From: CALBPI01 sp039700805
Lineage (GTDB): Bacteria; Pseudomonadota; Gammaproteobacteria; Steroidobacterales; Woeseiaceae
Direction: 5' to 3'
Length of the DNA stretch: 64,000 nucleotides
Assembly: GCA_039700805.1 (NCBI GenBank)
Contig: JBCAZE010000001.1
Span: 1 to 64,000 of the forward strand
Below the pieces are notes generated by a model, which saw only the letters and a program-made list of their open reading frames with translations, made no database searches and was not told the origin of the DNA. This document shows positions 27,997-36,754 of the stretch, in pieces (positions within the stretch are counted from its first letter, which is position 1; the number at the start of each line of letters is the position of its first letter). Both the position numbers and the translations under genes were made by a program.

Positions 27997-28861
27997 AGTC
28001 CCTTTCGAAAGTATTCTTGAAGCGCTAGGTTGTCAGCCGACGGTTCGACGCGTTCAGGTTGCGTTGGGAGGCGACACATGCCGGTCATTCCATCTGGAAA
28101 CGAGGGATCGAGATCTTTTTGTAAAGATTACGGATGATCCTCAATCGCGAATGTTTGCAGAAGAGGCGCGCGCCTTACAGGCCATCGCCGAGAGTGGCAG
28201 CGTGACGGTCCCGCACGTCCTAGGGCACGGTAGCCAGGGCTCATTTTCATGGCTCGCGTTAGATTGGTTGGATATTCAGGCCGGAGACGACGACAGTGGT
28301 GCTTTGTTGGGTGCGCAGATCGCCAGCATGCATCGGTCGCTGCACTCGCAACACGGTTGGGTCTCGGACAATTTTATCGGTCCTTCTCAACAGTTCAATT
28401 CGTTCTGCGAAGACTGGGCATATTTCTTTCAACGACAGCGACTGATGCCTCAATTTCAAATGTTGGCTACCCGGCATCTCAGCAGCGGCTTTGCTCGAGA
28501 GATTGACGCTCTCCTTGAGCGCGTACCCACGATACTTGAGCAGCATTGTCCTGCCCCCTCTTTACTCCATGGTGATCTCTGGGGCGGGAATTGGGGGCGT
28601 CTTTCGAGTGGGTCCCCAGTCGTCTTCGATCCTGCGAGTTATTGGGGGGACCGAGAAACAGATTTGGCAATGACGACCCTCTTTGGCGGGTTCCCAAAGT
28701 CCTTCCACGACGCATATGATGAAGCTTGGCCGTTACCGGACGGTTGGTCGCGCCGCAGGCCGCTATACCAGCTGTATCATTGGCTCAATCATGCCAATCT
28801 GTTCGGTGGATCTTATTTGACTAAGGTGAGATCGCTTGTTCGCGATATCGTGGGTCAATAG
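27986..28861 (+). CDS. Fructosamine kinase family protein
   Basis: A 291-residue FN3K-family kinase. Lys47 (LFVKITD) is the ATP lysine; the catalytic loop is LLHGDLWGGNWG (His195, Asp197) and the metal Asp215 lies in VVFDPASYWGDRETDLAM. All are FN3K signatures and the length is normal. I start it at GTG 27986, with GGGAG 5 bp before it, overlapping HyuB by 11 bp; longer readings run inside hyuB. FN3K enzymes phosphorylate ketosamines so that glycated amines fall apart. Fusion of this step to a hydantoinase operon suggests joint handling of glycated or cyclic amino compounds, but this is an inference. Confidence 0.87.
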   Translation: MANEVPFESILEALGCQPTVRRVQVALGGDTCRSFHLETRDRDLFVKITDDPQSRMFAEEARALQAIAESGSVTVPHVLGHGSQGSFSWLALDWLDIQAGDDDSGALLGAQIASMHRSLHSQHGWVSDNFIGPSQQFNSFCEDWAYFFQRQRLMPQFQMLATRHLSSGFAREIDALLERVPTILEQHCPAPSLLHGDLWGGNWGRLSSGSPVVFDPASYWGDRETDLAMTTLFGGFPKSFHDAYDEAWPLPDGWSRRRPLYQLYHWLNHANLFGGSYLTKVRSLVRDIVGQ

Positions 28862-28950
28862 CCAATGGCAAACCGCCTCACTAGCAGCAGTTGGTTCGTG
28901 GGTTGCTAGCGCGTGCCTTTCGTTGGCGGCATTTTTCTAGGGTGATTGCC

Positions 28951-29790
28951 ATGCAGATCATAGGTGTTGATTTCTCAAGCACGCCGAGCAAGCGAAAGCC
29001 CATTATCGCGGCCTACTGCACGTTTGATAACAAGACACTGACTCTGAGAGAGTTCCAACGGTGGGTTCGACTAGACGACTTTGAGTCAGCACTAGTAGCA
29101 CCTGGGCCCTGGGTGCTAGGTATCGACACACCGCTCGGGCAAGCACGCAAGTTTGCTAATCACTATCCCGATATTGGCTCATGGCCTGATCTCGTCCAGC
29201 ATCTATGTGGTGGCGACCGCGCTAGATTTCGACAACTGCTTGAGACCTACAAGCGTGATCGTCCGTTTGGAGATAAGCAACATCGACGACAGTGTGATCA
29301 GCTCGCGGGCAGCCAGAGTCCGCAGACGCTTTACGGAACACCGGTTGCGCTGATGTTTTTCGAAGCTAGTGCGAGACTCCATGCGTCGGGTGTGCACTTG
29401 CCCATGCATCGAGACGGGGACAGGCAGAGAGTTGTGTTCGAGGCTTACCCCGGGTTTGCGGCACGACAACTGATCGGAAGAAACAGTTACAAGAGCGACC
29501 AATCCAACGCGCAGACCGCCGCACGGACACGATACCGACATGACTTGATGGGTGCGTTGACGGGGCCAGTGGGAACGCATCGATTTGGGTTCCGCGTTGA
29601 AGCCAGCGTCGACACAGAAAATGATCACATGGGAGATGCAATAGACGCGCTCATTTGTGCCGCACAAGCGGCGTGGGGCTGGCGCGCTGGCTATGTCGAT
29701 TTGCCGAAGGATCGTGTTGATCCCATCGAAGGCTGGATTGTGGATCCAGCGCTACGTATCGATATGCCGGAGGACACCGCGCCTTCTTAG
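28951..29790 (+). CDS. DUF429 family protein (RNase H-like fold)
   Basis: A 279-residue protein. The start GVDFSSTPSKRKPIIAAYC and later GIDTPLG, VFEAYPG and DHMGDAIDALICAAQAAW are the DUF429 pattern, a family predicted to adopt an RNase H-like fold with acidic residues at the strand ends. No activity has been shown that I know of. I prefer the ATG at 28951, where the family N-terminus begins; 20 codons upstream have no family character. It is about 90 bp after the kinase gene and 70 bp before serA, on the same strand. Confidence 0.75.
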   Translation: MQIIGVDFSSTPSKRKPIIAAYCTFDNKTLTLREFQRWVRLDDFESALVAPGPWVLGIDTPLGQARKFANHYPDIGSWPDLVQHLCGGDRARFRQLLETYKRDRPFGDKQHRRQCDQLAGSQSPQTLYGTPVALMFFEASARLHASGVHLPMHRDGDRQRVVFEAYPGFAARQLIGRNSYKSDQSNAQTAARTRYRHDLMGALTGPVGTHRFGFRVEASVDTENDHMGDAIDALICAAQAAWGWRAGYVDLPKDRVDPIEGWIVDPALRIDMPEDTAPS

Positions 29791-29860
29791 TGCTGTCACC
29801 GCAAACACCAGTGCATTATCATATCGAGTGCTCCCCAAGATATTTCAAATGAGACCAAAC

Positions 29861-31102
29861 ATGAGCAGCCTGTCACTCGACAAAGATCGAATCCGCTTTC
29901 TTTTGCTAGAAGGTATTCACCAATCTGCGGTCGATTCTCTGGCGGACGCCGGTTACACCAACGTTGAGTACCATAAGAAGGCACTGCCGGCAGACCAGCT
30001 CGCCCAGTCTTTATCTGAGGCGCATTTTGTCGGTATTCGCTCCCGTACGCAGTTAACTGAGGCGGTCCTTCGCGACGCGCGAAGACTCATCGCAGTCGGT
30101 TGTTTCTGCATCGGCACAAATCAAGTTGATCTCGAAGCGGCAGAGCGTTTCGGGGTGCCCGTATTTAATGCGCCATTTTCGAATACAAGAAGTGTGGCGG
30201 AATTGGTGCTGGCCGAGATCATCATGCTGATGCGCGGTATCCCCGCCAAAAACGCAGCAGCACATCGCGGTGATTGGCGAAAAACAGCCGAGCAGTCATT
30301 TGAAGTTCGTGGCAAACAACTCGGTATCGTTGGCTACGGACACATCGGTACCCAACTCAGCGTGCTTGCTGAGGCGTTGGGTATGCAGGTCACGTTCTAT
30401 GATATCGAGCATAAGCTGCCGCTTGGGAATGCGGCCGTTGCTGACGACCTCAGCGGCCTATTGGGACAATCGGATGCTGTATCCCTTCATGTGCCATCAA
30501 CGCCACTCACTCAAAATATGATCGACGCCGAGGCAATTTCGGCCATGAAGCCCGGTGCAATTCTGGTGAACGCTTCCAGAGGCGACGTTGTCGATATCGA
30601 TGCGCTGGATACGGCGTTGGAGCGCGGTCACATTGGTGGTGCCGCGATCGATGTTTTTCCGACGGAACCCAAAGCGAATGATGAGCAGTTTTCGTCGCCA
30701 TTGCAGCGACACGACAACGTGATCTTGACGCCACACATTGGCGGTAGCACGCAAGAAGCGCAGCAGAATATCGCCGTTGAAGTAGCCAGCAAAATGATTC
30801 GCTACAGTGACAACGGAACGACAGCCTCGGCAGTGAATTTCCCTCAGGCCTCTTTGCCGGACAATCATGCGCACACTCGCATTTTGCATATTCACAGAAA
30901 CGAGCCCGGTCTACTGCAGCGTATTAACCGAGTTTTTTCCGAGAGAAGTATCAACATCGCAGCACAGTACTTACAGACCACTGCAACGATTGGCTATGTG
31001 GTGATGGATGTTGACGTGACCGACCCAGCCGAGCTTATTGCTGAGCTTAAGGCGCTCGATGGAACCGTCCGTGCTCGACTATTGCACAGGTCGGGACAAT
31101 GA
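29861..31102 (+). CDS. serA: D-3-phosphoglycerate dehydrogenase
   Basis: A 413-residue SerA that oxidises 3-phosphoglycerate to 3-phosphohydroxypyruvate, the first step of serine synthesis. It follows the E. coli enzyme closely: VGCFCIGTNQVDL, NAPFSNTRSVAELV, the NAD loop GYGHIGTQ, the active-site Arg in VNASRGDVVD, LTPHIGGSTQEAQ with the catalytic His, and a C-terminal ACT domain starting ILHIHRNEPG, the site of serine feedback inhibition. The family N-terminus fixes the start at 29861 (ATG at 29849 is possible). SerA also makes D-2-hydroxyglutarate, which fits the overlapping next gene. Confidence 0.95.
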   Translation: MSSLSLDKDRIRFLLLEGIHQSAVDSLADAGYTNVEYHKKALPADQLAQSLSEAHFVGIRSRTQLTEAVLRDARRLIAVGCFCIGTNQVDLEAAERFGVPVFNAPFSNTRSVAELVLAEIIMLMRGIPAKNAAAHRGDWRKTAEQSFEVRGKQLGIVGYGHIGTQLSVLAEALGMQVTFYDIEHKLPLGNAAVADDLSGLLGQSDAVSLHVPSTPLTQNMIDAEAISAMKPGAILVNASRGDVVDIDALDTALERGHIGGAAIDVFPTEPKANDEQFSSPLQRHDNVILTPHIGGSTQEAQQNIAVEVASKMIRYSDNGTTASAVNFPQASLPDNHAHTRILHIHRNEPGLLQRINRVFSERSINIAAQYLQTTATIGYVVMDVDVTDPAELIAELKALDGTVRARLLHRSGQ

Positions 31103-32514
31103 GCCGCGAGCAAGCATTTGCGAAAATTCGTGATCTAGTTGGCGCCCGTGGCTTAGTCACCGACGAAGGGGACAAGCAAGCGTACTTACTCGACGAGCGA
31201 CGCTTATACGAGGGCGATGCGGCTCTGATTGTGAAGCCCGAAAGTACTGAGGAAGTCTCCCAAATTCTCTCCATTTGCAATGAGGCGGGTATCGCTGTTG
31301 TGCCACAAGGTGGCAACACGGGCTACTGTGGTGGTGCGACGCCAGACGATGGTGAAAACCAGATCGTTTTGTCTCTGTCGCGAATGAATGCGATCCGAGG
31401 CATCGATGTTGTTGGCCACACCATTACGGTTGATGCTGGTGTCATCTTATCCAATGTGCAAAAAGCGGCATCAGAGTCGGGGTTCCTGTTTCCATTGAGC
31501 ATGGGCTCCGAGGGTTCGTGCCAAATCGGCGGCAATCTTTCGACGAATGCTGGTGGTTTGGCGGTACTTCGTTACGGCACGGCTAAGGAGCTGGTGTTGG
31601 GCCTGGAAGTCGTATTGCCGAACGGTGAGGTCATCAACGGTTTGTCGGGGCTCCGAAAGGACAATACGGGGTACGATCTCAAGTCGTTGTTCATGGGTGC
31701 TGAAGGAACGTTAGGAATCATTACTGGCGCTGTATTGAAGTTGTTTCCCGCCGCGAATTCGGTTGAAACCGCCTGGCTGGCCGTGCCAAGTGTCGCGGCG
31801 GCTTGCGAACTTCTTTCTAAGGCTAGGCACATGTCGGGAGACACCGTGTCGTCTTTCGAGTACATCAGTCGACCATCACTTGAGTTAGTGCTCCGTCATA
31901 TCGAAGGAGTCAGCGATCCGCTGGCGGGCGCTGATGATCATTTTGTGCTCATGGAGCTGTCGTCGTCAGCCTCTGATTCGAGCCTACGTGATCGTATGGA
32001 GGCGATTATTGAGGCCGGGATGGCCGCGGGTTTGATTGTTGATGGGGCACTGGCAGAATCCGGACCGCAACGTCAGGGTTTGTGGCGTTTACGTGAGTCT
32101 ATCCCCGAGGCGGAGAAGCATGCAGGCGGAGCCGTCAAGCACGATATCTCTGTCAAAATTTCGGATATACCGGTCTACGTCAGTCGCGTAGATGCAGTTT
32201 TTCGTGAGCAACTGCCTGTTTATCAGTCTGTGTACGGACACATTGGCGATGGCAATCTTCATTACAACTTGCTGCCGCCACCGGATCATCAGCGGCCTAG
32301 CGATTGGCGCAGTCAAAACGCTAAAGCAGTGAGTGAAATTATCCACGCCAGCGCATCGCAGCTCGGCGGTAGTTTTAGCGCTGAGCATGGTGTTGGCAAG
32401 CTAAAACGTGACGAGCTTCAGCGTTATAAAGACCCCGTAGCACTCAGCTGTATGCGCCAAGTCAAAAAAGCGCTGGATCCAAATGGGATCATGAATCCAG
32501 GAAAAGTGCTCTAG
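31099..32514 (+). CDS. FAD-dependent D-2-hydroxyglutarate dehydrogenase-type enzyme
   Basis: A 471-residue flavoprotein of the VAO/PCMH fold, C-terminal domain of the D-lactate/D-2-hydroxyglutarate dehydrogenase type. FAD-binding segments are VVPQGGNTGYCGGA and PLSMGSEGSCQIGGNLSTNAGGLAVLRYG; the metal and active-site region is VYGHIGDGNLHYN with SAEHGVGKLK near the end. It overlaps serA by ATGA. In Pseudomonas, D-2-hydroxyglutarate dehydrogenase removes the D-2-hydroxyglutarate made by SerA and so pulls serine synthesis forward. The gene order here supports the same role over lactate or glycolate oxidation. Confidence 0.87.
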   Translation: MSREQAFAKIRDLVGARGLVTDEGDKQAYLLDERRLYEGDAALIVKPESTEEVSQILSICNEAGIAVVPQGGNTGYCGGATPDDGENQIVLSLSRMNAIRGIDVVGHTITVDAGVILSNVQKAASESGFLFPLSMGSEGSCQIGGNLSTNAGGLAVLRYGTAKELVLGLEVVLPNGEVINGLSGLRKDNTGYDLKSLFMGAEGTLGIITGAVLKLFPAANSVETAWLAVPSVAAACELLSKARHMSGDTVSSFEYISRPSLELVLRHIEGVSDPLAGADDHFVLMELSSSASDSSLRDRMEAIIEAGMAAGLIVDGALAESGPQRQGLWRLRESIPEAEKHAGGAVKHDISVKISDIPVYVSRVDAVFREQLPVYQSVYGHIGDGNLHYNLLPPPDHQRPSDWRSQNAKAVSEIIHASASQLGGSFSAEHGVGKLKRDELQRYKDPVALSCMRQVKKALDPNGIMNPGKVL

Positions 32515-32685
32515 CGATCTCTGTTCTTCGGTCTGTCGACAGGCACGCAGCGCTAGTCCGAATTCTCAACAGCGTCCGCGATGCTCCTAAGCGCTAGCCT
32601 CTTGAGATTTCCGAGATTCGGCCCAATTTATTTGTCGGTGACACAGGGCCTTGCCCCTAAAGACGCGCAAGCAACAAAGCATGAC

Positions 32686-33414
32686 ATGAGCAGAGAAAGA
32701 GCGGCAAAACGACTCCGCGACGCAATTGCACGAAGCAACGCGCTGCATAGTACTTACAGCAGCGACACGCGCGAAGAGAAAAAGTATGCCGAGTTTATCG
32801 CGCTCCAGCTCAGCTACTTTATGCCTTTCTACGAAGACTTGCGTGACCGACCGGGCTATTCTTCTGCGATCGATTTTGTGGTCAGTGATCTCACCGGCAC
32901 GGGGATTGCGAGCCGGGATCGGGAGCTCGAAAAGGTGGCCGGCCTGATGACTCGATTTCTGCCTGGCGGGGCGCTCGATGCTCTCGCATTCGCGATGACA
33001 CTCAATGCGCGCATCCTTGAAATCAATCTCGGCATTGCTGCAGCGCTTATCGATACATCAGCAGCGGGAACCCCGATAACAGAAAAGCGCTATTGCATCG
33101 CTAGCCGACGGGTCGCGTCTATGGATGATTTCGATCAACTGATCGGCATGACCCGGCAGGCGGGGGAAACCCTTGCCGGAATCGTCAGGCTGCCAATGAT
33201 CAAGTCCTTGCTTCGTACCATGCGAGTGCCGGCCCGTCTCGCTGGTGTTGTTGACTTACACCAGTTCCTCGAGCGGGGCTACGACACGTTTACGGGACTA
33301 GATGATGTCCAGGAGTTCCTTGATACGATGCAGTCGCGAATGACGGAGGTTTTTTGGCGAGTGTTCAAAACGCCGCTGTCGCAGCTCGATGACATCGATC
33401 CGATGAGCGCTTAG
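32686..33414 (+). CDS. Uncharacterised helical protein
   Basis: A 242-residue, probably all-helical cytosolic protein that I cannot place. The ATG at 32686 (MSRERAAKRLRDAIARSNALH) starts a clean charged helix; the frame is open from 32581 but the extra 35 residues look unrelated. Visible segments are FIALQLSYFMPFYEDLRDRPGYSSAIDFVVSDLTGTG, a hydrophobic DALAFAMTLNARILEINLGIAAAL, and a C-terminal DLHQFLERGYDTFTGLDDVQEFL. It is 170 bp behind the dehydrogenase gene on the same strand and overlaps the convergent dioxygenase gene by 4 bp. Confidence 0.6.
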   Translation: MSRERAAKRLRDAIARSNALHSTYSSDTREEKKYAEFIALQLSYFMPFYEDLRDRPGYSSAIDFVVSDLTGTGIASRDRELEKVAGLMTRFLPGGALDALAFAMTLNARILEINLGIAAALIDTSAAGTPITEKRYCIASRRVASMDDFDQLIGMTRQAGETLAGIVRLPMIKSLLRTMRVPARLAGVVDLHQFLERGYDTFTGLDDVQEFLDTMQSRMTEVFWRVFKTPLSQLDDIDPMSA

Positions 33415-34406
33415 CACGCTTTAGCGAGTCGTGTACCGTCATCTGCGACAAGCGAGGCAAGAACCCGGCGCTGGCCACTAAACGGCCTGCGCCCGTGCAT
33501 CACGAGATAGTTGTCAATCAATGCGATATCGCCCGCTTGCCATGCGAGATCAAAGGACAGTTCATCCGCCAATCGAATGGCCGTGTCCATCGCTGTTGAA
33601 GGCATTTCTGAGCCATCGCCAAACGTGATCGATTTTTTCGCGTCGCGCCAGCCACGGAACGCGGCGATCAGCTGATTGAAGAACACACGACGTCCGTCGA
33701 CCAGAGTTCTTATCGCCGGAAGCGCTGGCGTAATCGCGCGTAGGCTGCCATCCGATTGCCATTCGAACGTGTAGCCGAGCTTGGCCAGTCGAGCTTCGGC
33801 CGCTTCGGCACTATCGACGCCCAACGTCGATCGCCAGCTGCGCCCTTGTCCAGACAGCGGATCATCATCGGCTGGCATCGTATTGATGTATTTAACGCCT
33901 AACGACTCGCAGTGTTCGACAAATTTAGGTTCCGCGGTAGTCAAACGCGACAACAATATGTCGGATCGGCACAAGGGTGTTTGTCCATCGCTGTCGGGCG
34001 CCATCTCGCAGCAGAAGAACAAGCGCGACGGGAACAGCGGCGTCTGTGCCATCTCATGGTGCAAATAGATCGAAACATCTGGCGGCGCTTCGTTCGCGGT
34101 GAACACGATATCCGTTTTGTTCACTCGCACAGCGTTTGAAAGTGACTCTTCATACGTGAAGCTCGGCATGCCGAACGCTCTAATCGCACGATCAAAGTCC
34201 TCTGCGCCCTCAATAGGGAAGCCACGAAAAAGAATCGCCCCGTGTACCGCCAATTTGTCGATCAGCGTATCGCGGTTCTGTTCGATCCAGTCAGTGAACT
34301 CGCTGAGCGTCAGCCGTGACCCTGATGCAGCTAAAACAGCTGGAAAGACCTCATCGTATTGCTGTTGTCCGGCAACGGCTATCGATTCAACGTTGATCGT
34401 GTTCAT
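33411..34406 (-). CDS. TauD/TfdA-family 2-oxoglutarate dioxygenase
   Basis: A 331-residue Fe(II)/2-oxoglutarate oxygenase. The metal triad reads H-x-E rather than the H-x-D of TauD (YLHHEMAQTPLFPSRLFFCCEMAP) with a distal His in IDNYLVMHGRRPFSGQRRVLASL. The H-x-E form is typical of the clavaminate synthase/SyrP-like branch, which hydroxylates amino acids. It is the last gene of the Gfo-aldo/keto reductase operon (9 bp after the reductase), so it should act in that catabolic route. The 3' end overlaps a convergent gene by 4 bp. Confidence 0.83.
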   Translation of the reverse strand: MNTINVESIAVAGQQQYDEVFPAVLAASGSRLTLSEFTDWIEQNRDTLIDKLAVHGAILFRGFPIEGAEDFDRAIRAFGMPSFTYEESLSNAVRVNKTDIVFTANEAPPDVSIYLHHEMAQTPLFPSRLFFCCEMAPDSDGQTPLCRSDILLSRLTTAEPKFVEHCESLGVKYINTMPADDDPLSGQGRSWRSTLGVDSAEAAEARLAKLGYTFEWQSDGSLRAITPALPAIRTLVDGRRVFFNQLIAAFRGWRDAKKSITFGDGSEMPSTAMDTAIRLADELSFDLAWQAGDIALIDNYLVMHGRRPFSGQRRVLASLVADDGTRLAKAC

Positions 34407-34415
34407 AGTGCAGCC

Positions 34416-35390
34416 TCAATCATAGATGGCATGAAAGCGTCCAAACGCTTTTTCGCAGAAGTCGGCGGGGTCATTAAAGCGGCGATTTTGATTCAACGCG
34501 CCAATGGCCTGCATTTCTTCATCGGTGAGTTCGAAATCAAAGAGTGATAGATTCTCAATCAGTCGCTCTTTACGCGACGTTTTGGGAATAACGGCAGTAC
34601 CTCGCTGAACACCCCAGCGCAACACGACTTGTGCAGGGGTTCTTGATACACGGGCCGCGGCGGCAGTCACAGCAGGGGCGTCGAGCACAGTGTCAGCGGC
34701 GCTCGCCATATCCAGTTGTACATAGGACAGTGCGCCCAACGGTGAGAACGCGGTAACGCCGATGCCATAATCACGTGCGGTCCGCATTAATCCCTCTTGT
34801 GTCAGGAACGGATGCGATTCGACCTGCAACATCGCGGGCTTGATCTTGGCATAGGTCATGAGATCGTGGAGCAACGCTGAGTTGTAGTTGCAGACGCCAA
34901 TTTGACGCACGAGACCGGCCTCGACCAAGGATTCCATTGCCCGCCATGTTTCATGCAGCGGTACGTTGGCCAATTTCATCTCTGGCTCGTCGGCGTCGGG
35001 GTCACGAAACCACTCTGCCGGATAGCGCTCTTCGAAAGGCACAAACTCGAGGGCAATCGGAAAGTGGATCAGGTAAAGATCAAGATACTCAAGACCGAGG
35101 TCGCTGAGCGTCCTCTCACACGCAGCCTGAACATGCGCCGGGTCGTGATAGGTGTTCCAGAGTTTTGATGTGATCCATAGCTCGTCGCGAGTGACTAGCC
35201 CATCGCGGATTGCAGAGGCAATGCCTGCGCCGGCTTCCTTTTCGTTGCCGTAATCTGCTGCGCTATCGATATGCCGGTAGCCAACCTCAATAGCGTCGCG
35301 GACAGCTTGTTCCGTGTCGGGGCGGTCGATCTTCCAGATACCAAGCCCAACGGCCGGCATGCGGGCATCACCCGATGCAATCGTACTCAT
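34416..35390 (-). CDS. Aldo/keto reductase, xylose-reductase-like
   Basis: A 324-residue NAD(P)H-dependent aldo/keto reductase of the (alpha/beta)8 fold. The catalytic tetrad is complete: Asp42, Tyr47 (IDSAADYGNE), Lys76 (ITSKLWNT) and His109 (LYLIHFPIA). The coenzyme phosphate region IPKTSRKERLIENL is present near the C-terminus. Sequence and length resemble xylose/aldose reductases. It overlaps the Gfo/Idh/MocA gene by ATGA and precedes the dioxygenase by 9 bp; reduction or oxidation of a sugar or polyol is likely. Confidence 0.88.
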   Translation of the reverse strand: MSTIASGDARMPAVGLGIWKIDRPDTEQAVRDAIEVGYRHIDSAADYGNEKEAGAGIASAIRDGLVTRDELWITSKLWNTYHDPAHVQAACERTLSDLGLEYLDLYLIHFPIALEFVPFEERYPAEWFRDPDADEPEMKLANVPLHETWRAMESLVEAGLVRQIGVCNYNSALLHDLMTYAKIKPAMLQVESHPFLTQEGLMRTARDYGIGVTAFSPLGALSYVQLDMASAADTVLDAPAVTAAAARVSRTPAQVVLRWGVQRGTAVIPKTSRKERLIENLSLFDFELTDEEMQAIGALNQNRRFNDPADFCEKAFGRFHAIYD

Positions 35391-36619
35391 GCGTTGTCCT
35401 CTTCGTTCAATAGGTGTTGGAGACCATGGTCAGCCAGTAGATCGGCGATGCGCACCGCTTCCCCAGAACTCGCTGATTGTTCGGCGGCTGCGGCGACGAT
35501 GACGGACCAAAGCCCTTCTTCTGGCGTCGCAGCGGTCGATGGCCTGCCTTCTAGTCGGTCGGCGAGGGCAGCGTGCTCAAACCAGGTTGCGCCATGGTGA
35601 CCGCTGGTTTCGACGGTGTCCGTATAACTCAAATCGGTTTGTCGTGATGCACCCGTTTCGCCAAGTTCGATCGTCAGTGACGCGCTCGCGGTACTGTCAC
35701 GCTGAAAGTCCCAGCGTTCCACCGCTGTCATCTTGCCGAGATCGCCACAGATGGTGAGGTCTTCTTCAAAGTTGGGGCAGAACATGCTCAATGAGAATGT
35801 TGCCTGCACGCCGTTGTCGTAGTCGATAATCACGGCGGCGAGGTCATCGATATCGGATGCCTCGTTCTGATACTCAAAGTCCTTGTAATTCACCGCTTGC
35901 TGGCTCGACGCATAAACGCGTGTTGCGCGACCGCCAGCAAACAGATTGATGAGATCGAAGTAATGGCAGCATTTTTCAACCAACGTGCCACCACTGTAGC
36001 GGTTGAATTTGTTCCACTGCGCGACTTTGTCGAGAAACGGCGGTCTGAATTCGCGCATCGCGATACTGCGTACCGGCCCAATCGTCCCGCGATCTTTTAC
36101 TTCATGTTGAGCTTCAACATAGGCTGCTTTGTATCGATATTGCAGACCCACTTGTATGAAGCTGTGATACGCGTTCGCGATATCGACAATGGCTGCTGCA
36201 TCGCTCAACGTGGTGGCCATCGGTTTCTCAAGAAAGATGGCTTTGCCCGACTTCGCTGCTGTCCTTAAAACCTCGATGTGTGAAAAGTTCGGTGTGCAGA
36301 TAAACAGCACATCGACATCGTCGTTACAGGCCGCCTCGAGCGTTTCGTATCGAACCAGCGGCGTGTCGTCGAGCTTGGCGAACTCGGATTCGGCGACGTC
36401 CATGCTGTGTGTACTCGAATCATAAATGCCGTGAATAGCTATCCGGCCAAGCAGCGTGGCCACGCGCATATGCTCTTGACCGATTGTGCCGGTCCCAATC
36501 ACATTTGCCTTGAAGCGTGGCGCGCCGTGGCGATAGAGATATCGATCCGCATCCGTGACATGTCTTTGTCCAGACGCAGACTCGAAAAATCTGAGGCGCG
36601 GTTTGTTGCGCTCTGTCAT
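35387..36619 (-). CDS. Gfo/Idh/MocA-family oxidoreductase
   Basis: A 410-residue NAD(P)-dependent dehydrogenase. The Rossmann loop is VIGTGTIGQEHMRVA; the family signature EKP occurs in AIFLEKPMATT; the active site KCCHYFDL holds the conserved His. Members oxidise inositols, amino sugars or other polyols. I start at the ATG at 36619, just after a G-rich GGGGG element; the TTG five codons earlier is unlikely. It is the first gene of a three-gene operon (dehydrogenase, aldo/keto reductase, dioxygenase), with a 22-bp LacI-type palindrome about 60 bp upstream. Confidence 0.88.
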   Translation of the reverse strand: MTERNKPRLRFFESASGQRHVTDADRYLYRHGAPRFKANVIGTGTIGQEHMRVATLLGRIAIHGIYDSSTHSMDVAESEFAKLDDTPLVRYETLEAACNDDVDVLFICTPNFSHIEVLRTAAKSGKAIFLEKPMATTLSDAAAIVDIANAYHSFIQVGLQYRYKAAYVEAQHEVKDRGTIGPVRSIAMREFRPPFLDKVAQWNKFNRYSGGTLVEKCCHYFDLINLFAGGRATRVYASSQQAVNYKDFEYQNEASDIDDLAAVIIDYDNGVQATFSLSMFCPNFEEDLTICGDLGKMTAVERWDFQRDSTASASLTIELGETGASRQTDLSYTDTVETSGHHGATWFEHAALADRLEGRPSTAATPEEGLWSVIVAAAAEQSASSGEAVRIADLLADHGLQHLLNEEDNA

Positions 36620-36662
36620 TTGAAAAACCCCCAACGCAGCGGTTTTCGCTGCTGTGTCTAAC

Positions 36663-36702
36663 TTTACGCCTGCAAAGATGAAAATACAAACGTTTGTATT
36701 TT
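36663..36702. promoter_or_regulatory. LacI-type operator/promoter element, copy 1
   Basis: A perfect 22-bp palindrome (36681-36702), half-site AAAATACAAAC, with the central CG expected for LacI/GalR operators. TTTACGCCTGC (36663-36673) lies 7 bp to its left. Exactly the same arrangement occurs at 40141-40180. On the minus strand the half-site TTTGTA and TAAAGT, 18 bp apart, can serve as -35 and -10 for the dehydrogenase operon. The site is also 52 bp from the lacI start, so autoregulation is possible. Confidence 0.8.
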
Positions 36703-36754
36703 GTGAAACGCGATATGCGGTAAGCTACCGAAAACGCGGTATTTAGAGTCAAAA

